From: Martelella endophytica
GTDB taxonomy: Bacteria > Pseudomonadota > Alphaproteobacteria > Rhizobiales > Rhizobiaceae
Direction of reading: 5' to 3'
Length of the DNA stretch: 64,000 nt
Assembly: GCF_000960975.1 (NCBI RefSeq)
Contig: NZ_CP010803.1
Span: 124,001-188,000, forward strand
Part shown: positions 45,878 through 54,619 of the stretch, piece after piece
How the letters are laid out: each line of letters starts with the position of its first letter
Position numbering within the stretch: the stretch's first letter is position 1
The notes under the pieces: model-generated
Told to the model about the DNA's origin: nothing
Databases searched by the model: none
What the model saw: only the letters and a program-made list of their open reading frames with translations
Made by a program: the position numbers and the translations under genes

Positions 45878-46600
45878 TCAGGCGTAGCTTTCAATTTCGC
45901 CGATCAGCGACTTCAGTTCGCCGACATAGGCGTCAAGCGCGTCATCGCCGATGGCAATATCGGTGAAGGCGATGCCCGCCTTGGCGCTGCCGACCGAAAA
46001 CGTGGCGGCAATGTTGTTGATGCGGCCCGCCGCGTCGCGCTGGCAGGCATAGCCGTTGCGCCTTATGGTGGTGATGGTATCAGCAAGACCTGCCCGCGCC
46101 TCTTCCGACCAGTCGGCGATACAGAGCGCCAGCGCGCCGTCATCCATCTCAGCCAGAAGCGCTTTGCCGATCGAAGACTGTGAGGCGTGATAGAGGTGGT
46201 AGCCACCAAGCCCTTCGGCCGGGTTCTGATGGGCAAGAGCGTGATACATATAGACCACCGCATCTTTCCACAGAATGCCGATCGCCAATGTTCGGTCGTC
46301 GTAGGCGTGACTGATCGCAACGTGAGTGGCGGCCCTAAACAGGGCGGAGGAATGAAAACTCTGCGCTGCCAGAACATGCACCACCGGACCAGGCAAATAC
46401 TTCTTCTGCTGGTTCTGTTCGGCCATGCCGATCGCTTTCAACGTCCTGAGCAGCCGGTTCACCTTGATCATGTTGATGCCCAGCCGCTCGGCGAGTTCCT
46501 TGGTGCCGAGTGGATGATCGCTGGTCGTCAGCTCCTGAAAACAGCGGATGCCATCGACAAGGCTCTGATTGGGCTGGGATGTCTGGGGTTTATCACTCAC
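45878..46600 (-). CDS. IclR family regulator embedded in the FAD-oxidoreductase operon
   Basis: A 240-residue IclR-type protein. The HTH includes TKELAERLGINMIKVNRLLR, and the effector domain contains HASQSSIGKALLAEMDDG. The GTG start overlaps the stop of the upstream permease (GTGA), with GGGAG upstream. Placement between permease and ATPase genes suggests it controls its own operon, perhaps through the 34-bp dyad at 51946-51979. Confidence 0.88.
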   Translation of the reverse strand: MSDKPQTSQPNQSLVDGIRCFQELTTSDHPLGTKELAERLGINMIKVNRLLRTLKAIGMAEQNQQKKYLPGPVVHVLAAQSFHSSALFRAATHVAISHAYDDRTLAIGILWKDAVVYMYHALAHQNPAEGLGGYHLYHASQSSIGKALLAEMDDGALALCIADWSEEARAGLADTITTIRRNGYACQRDAAGRINNIAATFSVGSAKAGIAFTDIAIGDDALDAYVGELKSLIGEIESYA

Positions 46601-47433
46601 TTCACAGCTCCCGAGGTCACGCCGCCGATGAATTGCTTCTGCAGCACGGAAAACACAAGGATAATCGGTGCGGCGACGATAAAGGAAGCCGCCATGGCCC
46701 CGCCCCAATCGGCATTGTTTTCGTTGATATAGCGTAACAGAAGGCCGGGACCGACGGTGCGCTTGTCGTCAGAGGTGATCAGCGTCATCGAATAGAGCAG
46801 ATCATTCCACGACCACATGAAAGCATAGAGCGCAACGGTGATGAAAGCCGGCAGCGAGATCGGCATGACGATGCGGCGGAAGATCCTCATGTTGCTGGCG
46901 CCATCCACTTTGGCCGCCTCGATCAACTCGTTCGGCACCTGCTTGAAATAGCTGTACATCATATAGGTCGAGACCGGCAGCGCGAAGACGATGTAGGAGA
47001 TCGTCAGGCCGATGCGGGTGTCGAGCAGGCCGACCGATTGCAGCATGGGATAGATGCTGATCAGCAGCACACCAAAGGGAAACATCTGCGCCGACAGGAT
47101 CAGCAGCATCAGTGGACGTTTCACCGGATAGTCGAACTTGGCGAAGGAATAGCCGGCAAGCGCTGCCAGAACCGCATTCAAAAGCGCCGAAGCGGTGGAG
47201 GTGACAAGGCTGTTGCCAAGCTGCAGGACCAACGGACCCTGCGTGACGGCATTGATGAAATGGCCAAGATAAGGCCGGTGCGGCACGAAGGTCGGGTCTG
47301 ACAGGTAAAGCTCTGCATTGGCCTTGAAGGCGCTAGACAACGCCCAATAAACCGGGAAGAACAAAAAGAAGGCGATGACGGCGAGAATGACGATAAAGCC
47401 GGTCTTTTCCCGCCAGGTACGCAGTTCAAGCAT
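46597..47433 (-). CDS. Sugar ABC transporter permease (MalG-type, third system)
   Basis: A 278-residue permease with the EAA loop IEAAKVDGASNMRIFRRIVMP and the C-terminus GGVTSGAVK. Six helices are predicted. It follows the MalF-type partner by 3 bases and overlaps the IclR gene by 4. It forms the membrane part of the third island transporter. Confidence 0.92.
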   Translation of the reverse strand: MLELRTWREKTGFIVILAVIAFFLFFPVYWALSSAFKANAELYLSDPTFVPHRPYLGHFINAVTQGPLVLQLGNSLVTSTASALLNAVLAALAGYSFAKFDYPVKRPLMLLILSAQMFPFGVLLISIYPMLQSVGLLDTRIGLTISYIVFALPVSTYMMYSYFKQVPNELIEAAKVDGASNMRIFRRIVMPISLPAFITVALYAFMWSWNDLLYSMTLITSDDKRTVGPGLLLRYINENNADWGGAMAASFIVAAPIILVFSVLQKQFIGGVTSGAVK

Positions 47434-47436
47434 GGC

Positions 47437-48369
47437 TCAATCCTCCCTGAACAGGCTTCTGAGATAGAAGATCACGATCGGCATCAGCGTGAAGACCCAG
47501 AGCACACCGATGGCGGAAGCCATACCGAGATTCCAGTTCTGGAACGCCTGCTTGTAGACCTCGATCGACAGGACCGAGGTTGCCCGGACCGGACCGCCGC
47601 CGGTCAGCGCGAAAATAATATCGAACTGCTGCAGATTGCCGATCATGCCGAGCGCGCCGGTGACGAGGAAGACCGGTTTGAGATGCGGCAGGATCAGGCG
47701 CCGCACGATTTTCAGATTCCCGGCGCCATCAATGCGCGCTGCCTCGATCTGCTGAAATTCCATGCTCTGCAGCCCTGCAAGGAAGAAGGACATGAACAGC
47801 GGGATGGAAATCCAGGTCCGCGTCAGGATGACGGCCATCATCGCCCCGACATCATTGGAGAGAAACTGAACGGGGGAATTGACCGCCCCGACATCCATCA
47901 ACAGCACGTTGACGATGCCGTAGCGCCCGTTCAGCATCCAGGCCCAGATGAAGGCGCTCACCGTCGACGGCAGGATCCACGGCAGCAGCGTCATGGTGCG
48001 GAAGACGGCGCGGCCGCGGAAATCCTGATACATGAGCAGCGCCCAGGAAAGGCCGAGAAACATTGTCAGAAGCGTTGTGCCGGCAACAAAGATGGCCGTC
48101 GTCACCCAGGAACCGAGAACGTAAGGGTCAGTCAGAATGGTCTCGAAGTTCTCAAAGCCGATGAAGATCGGCTCCGTGTCGTAGATCGTGTACTGGTAGA
48201 AGGCCATGGACATGGCATCCACAAAGGGCCAGGCCACCATGACCAGAAACGCAATCATCGCCGGGGCGAGAATCAGATAGGCAAAACGCCTGTCTGAACG
48301 TTTCAGATAGCCGGGCTTGCGCCGAGCCGGGTTTTTCGTCCCCAGCTGGTGCGTGGTCGCCATGTCCAT
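47437..48369 (-). CDS. Sugar ABC transporter permease (MalF-type, third system)
   Basis: A 310-residue permease with a polar N-terminal lead of about 25 residues (LGTKNPARRKPGYLKRSD) and the EAA loop IEAARIDGAGNLKIVRRLIL. It follows the binding-protein gene by 10 bases. Its length and helix pattern fit the MalF-type subunit of CUT1 systems. Confidence 0.92.
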   Translation of the reverse strand: MDMATTHQLGTKNPARRKPGYLKRSDRRFAYLILAPAMIAFLVMVAWPFVDAMSMAFYQYTIYDTEPIFIGFENFETILTDPYVLGSWVTTAIFVAGTTLLTMFLGLSWALLMYQDFRGRAVFRTMTLLPWILPSTVSAFIWAWMLNGRYGIVNVLLMDVGAVNSPVQFLSNDVGAMMAVILTRTWISIPLFMSFFLAGLQSMEFQQIEAARIDGAGNLKIVRRLILPHLKPVFLVTGALGMIGNLQQFDIIFALTGGGPVRATSVLSIEVYKQAFQNWNLGMASAIGVLWVFTLMPIVIFYLRSLFRED

Positions 48370-48379
48370 GTCACCGTCC

Positions 48380-49645
48380 TCAGTTCATCAGTTTTTCGAT
48401 GCGGGCCTGCATATCGGCCGCAGCCGCTGTCGCATCCTTTTTGCCCAGCATGGCGGACTGCACTTCCTCAGATACAATGCCGACATAGTTGGCGCTGTCC
48501 TTGAGAGAGGCCAGTTCGTTGAGCTTCGGCATACCAAGCGAGGCATTCCAGTCGACAATATACTGGTCGGAGGTAACGATGTCGCTCGCCCGTGCCGACT
48601 TGGTGACTGGGATTGCGCCAAGCTTCTGGAAATATTCGAGCTGGATCTCGTCATTCATCGTCAAGCCCGAAATCAGCTTTGCCGAGGGGCTCTCGGCGGA
48701 AAGGGCGCCGTCCACCATACCTTCGTCCGTCTTGCGCATCACCAGAAGGTGACCCCATTCCATGGAATGCGGCGTCATGCCGGCCTCGGCTACCGGCATG
48801 GGGATCGGGTAGACGTATTTTACGAAGGCTTCGCCCTCGCCGGAGAAATCCTCAGCAAAGCCCTTGGCAACCGGCGCGTCGAAATAATAGGCGCTCTCGC
48901 CCTGACCGAACATGCGCCGTGCAGCACCACGATCAACATCAAGGGCGGCAAGGCCGCGATCGACCAGATCCTTCATGAAGTCCAGCGTCTGAACCGTCGC
49001 TTCAGAATCGACGACCGGCTGGCCGTTCTCGTCGAAGATCGAGCCACCAAACGCCCAGAGCCAGAGCTGGAAATCACTTGTTACAAGATCGTCACCCTTG
49101 GTCATCATTGCATAAGGCGTGCTGTTCGGATTGGCCGCCTTGACCTTTTCAAGGTCAGCAACGAAGTCGGCGATCGTCGCCGGTGGTTCGCTAACCCCTG
49201 CCGGCTCCAGCACCTTTCGGTTGGAGACAAGGCTGATCGAGCCGATATTCCATGGCATACCCACCTGTCTGCCCTGAACCTGACCTGCGGCCAGCACTTC
49301 CGGCGGGAACATCGCCGCGAGCTGTTCCTCGCCGTAAAGCTCGTTGAAATCGACCACATCCGGCATCTGGGCGAAGGTCGGCAGCCAGCGTTCCTGCGCC
49401 TGGTAGACATCAAGCGGCTGCTTGGTCCTGATCCTCAGGAAAACCGTCTTCTGCATATCCCCCCAGGCGCTCGAAAGCACATCAACCGGCACGCCGGTCT
49501 CTTCGATCAGCCCGGTCATGACCGGCGCATTGCTGGGCTCGGCAGTGATCCAGTTCAGGAATGTCACCTGGCCATCGGCGGCATGAGCGCCAAGCGCACT
49601 TACCGAAAGCGCTAGCGCTGCTACGCCCGCTTTGAAAGTCATCAT
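48380..49645 (-). CDS. Sugar ABC transporter substrate-binding protein (third system)
   Basis: A 421-residue periplasmic binding protein with signal peptide GVAALALSVSALGAHA and cluster-1 fold. The gene follows the FAD-oxidoreductase gene by 22 bases. It differs strongly from the other two binding proteins, so the substrate is probably different. No sugar-binding specificity can be read from the sequence. Confidence 0.92.
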   Translation of the reverse strand: MMTFKAGVAALALSVSALGAHAADGQVTFLNWITAEPSNAPVMTGLIEETGVPVDVLSSAWGDMQKTVFLRIRTKQPLDVYQAQERWLPTFAQMPDVVDFNELYGEEQLAAMFPPEVLAAGQVQGRQVGMPWNIGSISLVSNRKVLEPAGVSEPPATIADFVADLEKVKAANPNSTPYAMMTKGDDLVTSDFQLWLWAFGGSIFDENGQPVVDSEATVQTLDFMKDLVDRGLAALDVDRGAARRMFGQGESAYYFDAPVAKGFAEDFSGEGEAFVKYVYPIPMPVAEAGMTPHSMEWGHLLVMRKTDEGMVDGALSAESPSAKLISGLTMNDEIQLEYFQKLGAIPVTKSARASDIVTSDQYIVDWNASLGMPKLNELASLKDSANYVGIVSEEVQSAMLGKKDATAAAADMQARIEKLMN

Positions 49646-49667
49646 CGTTTCTCCTCCAGTTATCGGT

Positions 49668-51935
49668 TTACTCTAAACGCAGTCCAAGCAGTGACACGGC
49701 GTGGCCCTGTCTGTTGGCCAGCCGCAGGCTCAAGCTGTCGATCTGGTTTTCCTCCGAAAGATCGACAGTGAGGACGGGATTGCGATTGTCGTGAATCTCG
49801 GCCACGACGCGGCCATTTGCGCTGACCGTGACGTCATGGACAAGAAGCGGCATAACCCGATCATGGTGGCGGTATTGCACGCTTTCCAGCGGATGATCGT
49901 AGTCGCAATCAAGGTAGAGAATAAGTTTCCTGGCGTGGACCGCTTTCTCGAAGCTGAGTTCTATTTCTGGCGCCGGGTCCGAGCGATCAGCCACCCAGGC
50001 ATTGGGTCCGAAGGTTGGCCTGAGTGGCCCGAATGTCAGATTGGCGACATCGAAGACATGCACGGGGTGGTCGGCGACAAAGGCGATATTGGCACCGCCG
50101 GGTCGCCGCTCGGGCACCCAGAAATCGAAACTGTCGACGCCAAGTTCGCTTGGCGCGTCCTGACGTGCCGTGGTCGAGACCTTGTCGAGGCCGCCTTTCT
50201 TGACCGCGACCAAACCGGTGATGCGTTCACTCGAAAGCCCAAGCTCGATATCCGGATTTTCTGCAAAGCAAACAAACACATACTGTGCCCGCGCAAGTTT
50301 CGGCAGCGGGATCGCGACTGTCTGCTCGCCAGCTTCAAGCGAGAGCGAAACCGTACTGACCAGGATCTCCGGTGTATGATTTTCAGGCTTTTCGGCAATC
50401 TGCAGCTCTACTTTGAGCTCTGTCTGCCGCGCGACCCTAAGCGGTACGTGGATCACATTGTCGATGTCGGTACGCCCCGGCAAGAGCTGGGCATAGCTGG
50501 CGGTCAGCTGCCTGTAGCCGTGGTCATGGGCGAGACCGGAGAGTGCAAGGGTCGAGGAAGCGGTAATTTTCGCGGTACGCGCCAGATTGCCGTCTGCCAA
50601 GGCATCGTAATGGGGGACGTAATGGCCCGCACGTGACAAAGACCGCTTCAGAGCGGGAAGATATTCCGGCTTCGCCACATCGCGCGGCAGAATGCCAGCC
50701 CTGACGCAAAGGGCTGCAGCCGTGCCGATCGCCTGACCAACGGTCGACGAGGTTGCCATCACCCGCGAGGAACCGAAGGCGACGTGAGAGGCGGACAGGA
50801 GCCTGCCATTGGTGAAGAGATTTTCGATATTGCGGCTGTACATGCAGCGGAATGGAATGCCGTAGACACCCTTGGCGTGAAATTGATTGCAGCCATCGGC
50901 GTCGCCATAGACGCCGTCGGCAGGATGCAGGTCGATCGACCAACCGCCATGGCAGACGTCGTCTTCATGGACGACCTGGCGGATGATATCCTTCTGTCTC
51001 AGAATATAATCGCCTTCTGCGCGCCGGCTTTCGCGCTTACCCGGAATGGTGCCGACCCATTCAAGCGCCAGATTGGCGGCTTCAGGAAATTCGCCGGAAT
51101 TCTTGATGTAATTCCAAACACCATAGACGATCTTCTGCAGCTCGACCTTGATCTCTTCCGACTGATGGATGGTGTCCAGTCTACCGCCCCATTCGATCCA
51201 CCACAGCGAACATCCCTGCTCTGTGGTGCGGAACCGGCGGTAGCGCGGAATAAGACTTGGCACGTCCTTCAGCGCAAGATCGGGCGCAACATAATCGACG
51301 GGATGGCCGACATCCTTGGTATAGAAGTACATCGAATGGCCAAGCAGCTCGCCGTAATTATTGCCCGGCGCCATCGGTTCATCAAACTCGTCCGCCTTTT
51401 CCGCGCCCATGCGATAGGCCGCACCCGACATGTGAACGAGGATCCCGTCACCGCTAGAGTCGGCAAAGAAAGCGCCGGAAAGCCGGTACATGGTGCTGTT
51501 CTGGGAATTGAAGGCATGGATCTCGCGGACTCGATTGTCCGTTGTCACAGCGTGAAAAACCTGAGTGTTGACCAGTACGGTCAGGCTCTGCTCCCGGCTC
51601 ACCCAATCCTGAACGATGCTGTCGAAGATGACGGGATTGCCGCCCGGGTTGCGGAACTGGTTTTCCAGCAGCAGCTCGTTGATGATGCCGCCCTCGCGGG
51701 CAAAGCGGTTGTTGTTGCCGCCATGGGAGGTGGCGCCCAGGATCCAGAGACGGACTTCGCTTGAAGCATTGCCGCCCAAAACCGGCCGGTCCTGCACCAA
51801 TGTAACCTTCAGGCCCTCTCTTGCTGCCGAAATTGCAGCGCAGACACCGGAAAGACCGCCTCCCACAACGACCAAATCCGCCTCAATCTCTACACTTTTC
51901 AGATCCCGCGGCGTGCTGGCCCCCTCAACGATCAT
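49668..51935 (-). CDS. FAD-dependent oxidoreductase with C-terminal beta-rich domain
   Basis: A 755-residue protein. An N-terminal FAD domain has the dinucleotide motif VVVGGGLSGVCAAI and the second segment RPVLGGNASSEVRLW, typical of the FAD_oxidored family (PF12831-type). About 290 C-terminal residues are predicted to be mainly beta-strand, with two sandwich-like repeats. There is no signal peptide, so it acts in the cytoplasm. GGAGG 5 bases before the ATG at 51935 fixes the start. It is the first gene of an ABC-transporter operon and probably oxidises the imported sugar or glycoside. Confidence 0.85.
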   Translation of the reverse strand: MIVEGASTPRDLKSVEIEADLVVVGGGLSGVCAAISAAREGLKVTLVQDRPVLGGNASSEVRLWILGATSHGGNNNRFAREGGIINELLLENQFRNPGGNPVIFDSIVQDWVSREQSLTVLVNTQVFHAVTTDNRVREIHAFNSQNSTMYRLSGAFFADSSGDGILVHMSGAAYRMGAEKADEFDEPMAPGNNYGELLGHSMYFYTKDVGHPVDYVAPDLALKDVPSLIPRYRRFRTTEQGCSLWWIEWGGRLDTIHQSEEIKVELQKIVYGVWNYIKNSGEFPEAANLALEWVGTIPGKRESRRAEGDYILRQKDIIRQVVHEDDVCHGGWSIDLHPADGVYGDADGCNQFHAKGVYGIPFRCMYSRNIENLFTNGRLLSASHVAFGSSRVMATSSTVGQAIGTAAALCVRAGILPRDVAKPEYLPALKRSLSRAGHYVPHYDALADGNLARTAKITASSTLALSGLAHDHGYRQLTASYAQLLPGRTDIDNVIHVPLRVARQTELKVELQIAEKPENHTPEILVSTVSLSLEAGEQTVAIPLPKLARAQYVFVCFAENPDIELGLSSERITGLVAVKKGGLDKVSTTARQDAPSELGVDSFDFWVPERRPGGANIAFVADHPVHVFDVANLTFGPLRPTFGPNAWVADRSDPAPEIELSFEKAVHARKLILYLDCDYDHPLESVQYRHHDRVMPLLVHDVTVSANGRVVAEIHDNRNPVLTVDLSEENQIDSLSLRLANRQGHAVSLLGLRLE

Positions 51936-51945
51936 ACCTTCCTCC

Positions 51946-51979
51946 AATTTCAATAATAGAAATATCTATAATTGAAATT
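51946..51979. promoter_or_regulatory. 34-bp near-perfect dyad operator before the FAD-oxidoreductase operon
   Basis: Arms AATTTCAAT (51946-51954) and ATTGAAATT (51971-51979) are exact reverse complements, and 15 of 17 half-site positions pair across the whole element. It lies just before the ribosome-binding site of the gene at 51935. It probably binds the IclR protein encoded in the operon; the arm sequence resembles IclR-type sites. The rest of the gap 51980-52035 shows nothing clear. Confidence 0.7.
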
Positions 51980-52035
51980 ATCCTGTCAAGGCAGAAATGA
52001 CGTGACGCGCAGATATCCTGTTGCAGATGACCTGA

Positions 52036-52266
52036 GTCCCAACTTCTCTCCAGGCCCTGGTAGACACTTGGGCATCGATGGACACGCGCGCCGGCGACGT
52101 TTCGGAAACGGCTGCAGCGACAAGATCATTGGATGGGGCTCGGATACTCACGACCCTTGCCACAGTGAAAATGACAGAGAGATATTCCCGAGGAGACAGG
52201 CTCGAAGAGACCGAAAAGATCGCGAAAGCGCGAGCAGGTATAAGGCTAATCAAATCGGCCGGGTGA
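52036..52266 (+). pseudogene. C-terminal remnant of a tyrosine recombinase (island integrase)
   Basis: An open segment encodes MDTRAGDVSETAAATRSL and LATVKMTERYSRGDRLEETE. This fits the last part of a phage-type tyrosine recombinase, with the catalytic Arg near DTRAG and the nucleophilic Tyr in TERYSRG. The N-terminal and central parts are absent, and a TGA at 52033-52035 ends the frame upstream. It lies 47 bases before the 3' end of tRNA-Gly, exactly where an integrase for that site would be. It cannot be active. Confidence 0.75.
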
Positions 52267-52313
52267 AATGCAGTGTAGCGAATGAACGCTTTTAGCCTAC
52301 TGGCTGAAATTTT

Positions 52314-52387
52314 TGGAGCGGGTAGCGGGAATCGAACCCGCGCGTTCAGCTTGGGAAGCTGACAGGCTACCATTACATCATACCCGC
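52314..52387 (-). tRNA. tRNA-Gly(CCC)
   Basis: A 74-base tRNA with encoded CCA. The acceptor stem is GCGGGTA/TACCCGC, the anticodon loop TTCCCAA gives anticodon CCC, and the T-arm GCGGG-TTCGATT-CCCGC is intact. It reads glycine codon GGG. Its 3' half is repeated at 26435-26480, and an integrase remnant adjoins its 3' end, so it is the probable integration site of the 26-kb region. Confidence 0.97.
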
Positions 52388-52448
52388 AGCCGGAAGCCGT
52401 TCAATACCACCGGCGGCGGGCCGGCGGCAAGCGCAAAAAAAACGGCGA

Positions 52449-53825
52449 TCAACCGGCCGGTGAGAGGCCGCCTGCCAGCGTCGGCAGAAGTTCCGAAACC
52501 GTCGGGTGGATCGGCACGGCCCATTGCAGGTCCTTCGCCGTCGCGCCCATGTTGATGAGATTCAGCACCGCATGGATGGCCTCGTCGCCGCCCGGGCCGA
52601 GAATGGCGCCGCCGAGAAGCTTTCCGGTATCGGCATCGGCGACGAGCTTCATCAGGCCGGCGGTCTCGCCCTTTTCCTTGGCGCGCGCCACGTTCGACAT
52701 CGGCCGACTGCTGACCAGAACCCTGTGGCCGGCCTTCACGGCCTGCGCCTCGCTCATCCCGGCCCGACCAAGCGGCGGATCGGTGTAGAGCGCGTAGCCG
52801 GCGATCCGGTCGTCCACCGAGCGGCTTTCGCCGTCGAACAGATTGGCGGCAACAATCTCGTAGTCGTTATAGGCAGTGTGGGTGAAAGCGCCGCGGCCGT
52901 TGCAATCACCTAGCGCGAAAATGCCGGGAACGCTGGTTTCGAGCCCGGAGCCGACGGTGATATAGCCGCGCTTGTCCACCGTGACGCCGGCCTTTTCGAG
53001 GCCGAGATTGTCGGTATTCGGTCGGCGCCCCAGCGCCACGAGCAGATCGGAGCCCGTCGCCGTGCGTGTGTCGCCGCCGCAATCGGCATGCATCGTGATC
53101 TGGCCGCCATCGCGGCTGAGGCGGATGCACTCCGCGCCGGTCATCACCGTGACGCCCTCGTCCTCCAGGAACCCACGCACGGCATCGCTGACCTCCGGGT
53201 CCTCGCGGCCGATCAGCCGCTCGCCACGCTCGACCACGGTGACCTTTGCGCCGAAACGAGCGAGCATCTGCGCGAATTCCAGCCCGATATAGCTGCCGCC
53301 GAGCACCAGCAGATGCTCCGGCAGCCGGTCGAGGCCGACCATATCGCTGTTGGTGAGGTATGCTATGTCCGCGAGGCCCTCGATATCGGGCACTGTCGGA
53401 CGACCGCCGACATTGATGAAGATCTTGCCCGCCGTCAGGATTTCGTCGCCGAGCGCGATCCTGTCCGGTCCTTCGAAGCGGGCGTGGCCGCGCAGGAGCG
53501 ACACCTTGTCCAGACCTTCAAGCCAGCCTTCAAGCCCCTTGCGCGACGCGCCGGCGACGTCAGCGGTGCGCGCCTGCACCCGCTTCATGTCGACCGTGAT
53601 GGCGCCGGCGATATCGACGCCGAAATCGGCCGCCCGCCGGGCGACATGGGCGGCGCGGGCGCTCGCAACCATGGTCTTCGTCGGCGTGCAGCCGGTGTTG
53701 ACGCAGGTTCCGCCGACGAGATGACGCTCGATCAGCGCGACAGTCTGCCCTTCGGCAGCGAAGCGCGCGGCAAGCGGGGCCCCCGCCTGACCGGCGCCGA
53801 TGATGATGGCATCGAATGTTTTCAT
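52449..53825 (-). CDS. Pyridine nucleotide-disulfide oxidoreductase, class I (MerA/RclA-like)
   Basis: A 458-residue flavoprotein. The FAD-binding FDAIIIGAGQAGAPLAARF, the redox-active disulfide GGTCVNTGCTPTKTM, the second Rossmann segment LLVLGGSYIGLEFAQ and the C-terminal IHPTVSELLPTL (catalytic His-Glu) are visible. It lacks the N-terminal metal-binding domain and C-terminal Cys pair of mercuric reductase, so the mercury label should be avoided. It may reduce a thiol-oxidised or reactive-halogen substrate. It overlaps the DUF4126-type gene by 4 bases. Confidence 0.88.
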   Translation of the reverse strand: MKTFDAIIIGAGQAGAPLAARFAAEGQTVALIERHLVGGTCVNTGCTPTKTMVASARAAHVARRAADFGVDIAGAITVDMKRVQARTADVAGASRKGLEGWLEGLDKVSLLRGHARFEGPDRIALGDEILTAGKIFINVGGRPTVPDIEGLADIAYLTNSDMVGLDRLPEHLLVLGGSYIGLEFAQMLARFGAKVTVVERGERLIGREDPEVSDAVRGFLEDEGVTVMTGAECIRLSRDGGQITMHADCGGDTRTATGSDLLVALGRRPNTDNLGLEKAGVTVDKRGYITVGSGLETSVPGIFALGDCNGRGAFTHTAYNDYEIVAANLFDGESRSVDDRIAGYALYTDPPLGRAGMSEAQAVKAGHRVLVSSRPMSNVARAKEKGETAGLMKLVADADTGKLLGGAILGPGGDEAIHAVLNLINMGATAKDLQWAVPIHPTVSELLPTLAGGLSPAG

Positions 53826-54280
53826 AGGCTCCACACGATAGCCCAGGCACCGAGAATGGCAACCGCATCCTCGATCAGGGCCGCCGGCAGGTCACGGCCG
53901 AAATAGACGGCGAGGCGATGGCGCGCCGCAGCACCGCCGAGCGTGCCGAGCACCGCGCCGACCATGCCGAGCACAAGCCCCGCAAGCCAGAAACCGCCCG
54001 CAATGCCGAATGCCGCGCCGCAGACCGCGCCGGTGAAGATGCGCGCGCCGAACTGCGGCGGCACCTTGCGGCTTGGCGTGGAGGGAAGCTGGTCGGTAAC
54101 GAGTTCGGCGAGGGCGAGCACGGTGAGAATGCCCACGGCCCATGGCGAGGCCAGAAAGGAAAGCCATGATCCGGAAAGATCGAGAGCACCAAGATAGGCC
54201 GCCCAGCTGATCGCAGCAGGTGCCATCATCGCCCTCAGGCCTGCAACAATGCCGATTAACAACGCCAGAAGATAAAGCAT
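53822..54280 (-). CDS. DUF4126-like membrane protein
   Basis: A 152-residue integral membrane protein with about four helices. It starts LLALLIGIVAGLRAMMAPAA and contains FGARIFTGAVCGAAFGIAGG, matching the small rhizobial DUF4126-type family. GGAG lies 8 bases before the ATG at 54280. It is co-transcribed with the downstream flavoprotein (4-base overlap). Function is unknown. Confidence 0.78.
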   Translation of the reverse strand: MLYLLALLIGIVAGLRAMMAPAAISWAAYLGALDLSGSWLSFLASPWAVGILTVLALAELVTDQLPSTPSRKVPPQFGARIFTGAVCGAAFGIAGGFWLAGLVLGMVGAVLGTLGGAAARHRLAVYFGRDLPAALIEDAVAILGAWAIVWSL

Positions 54281-54395
54281 GCCGCCAACTCCGACTTGGT
54301 TGAATTTTGTCAATCTAGCACGCCGTGCTTGAGCCGCAACGGGAAAAGCGTGCAATGCAGCAGACCTTGACGCCGGCGAATTCCAAGCTAAATCT

Positions 54396-54461
54396 GGGGC
54401 ACAGTCCGGCGGAACCTGAAGACGCCGAGACGAACCCGGTGCCGGGCCCCTCTGGCGAGAG
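54396..54461 (+). ncRNA. Candidate structured leader before the TerC-like gene
   Basis: GGGGC (54396-54400) can pair with GCCCC (54446-54450), followed by TCTGGCGAGAG, within the 339-base gap 54281-54619. TerC-family genes are often preceded by the manganese-sensing yybP-ykoY element, which has a GGCGAGA-type segment. The rest of the consensus is not clearly seen, so this is only a candidate. No other feature is seen in the gap. Confidence 0.2.
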
Positions 54462-54619
54462 TTCGACGGCGCTCTCGTGATGTCGGTACCGCCCGCAAAT
54501 CAGCCGGCGGACATGGTAACCATGTATCATCTTCAGACTTCCGCAACGCGCTGGCGTAACGCCGGCGCTCGAACCCGTATTGCGTCCCTTTCCGCCCTCC
54601 TTTGCTGCGAGGTGCGACC

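Noticed and set aside
52313..52555. Open frame on the plus strand beginning MERVAGIEPARSAWEADR
   Set aside because: It is the antisense translation of tRNA-Gly, a common spurious database protein.
52449..53825. Mercuric reductase
   Set aside because: The N-terminal metal-binding domain and C-terminal Cys pair of MerA are missing, and no mer genes are adjacent.
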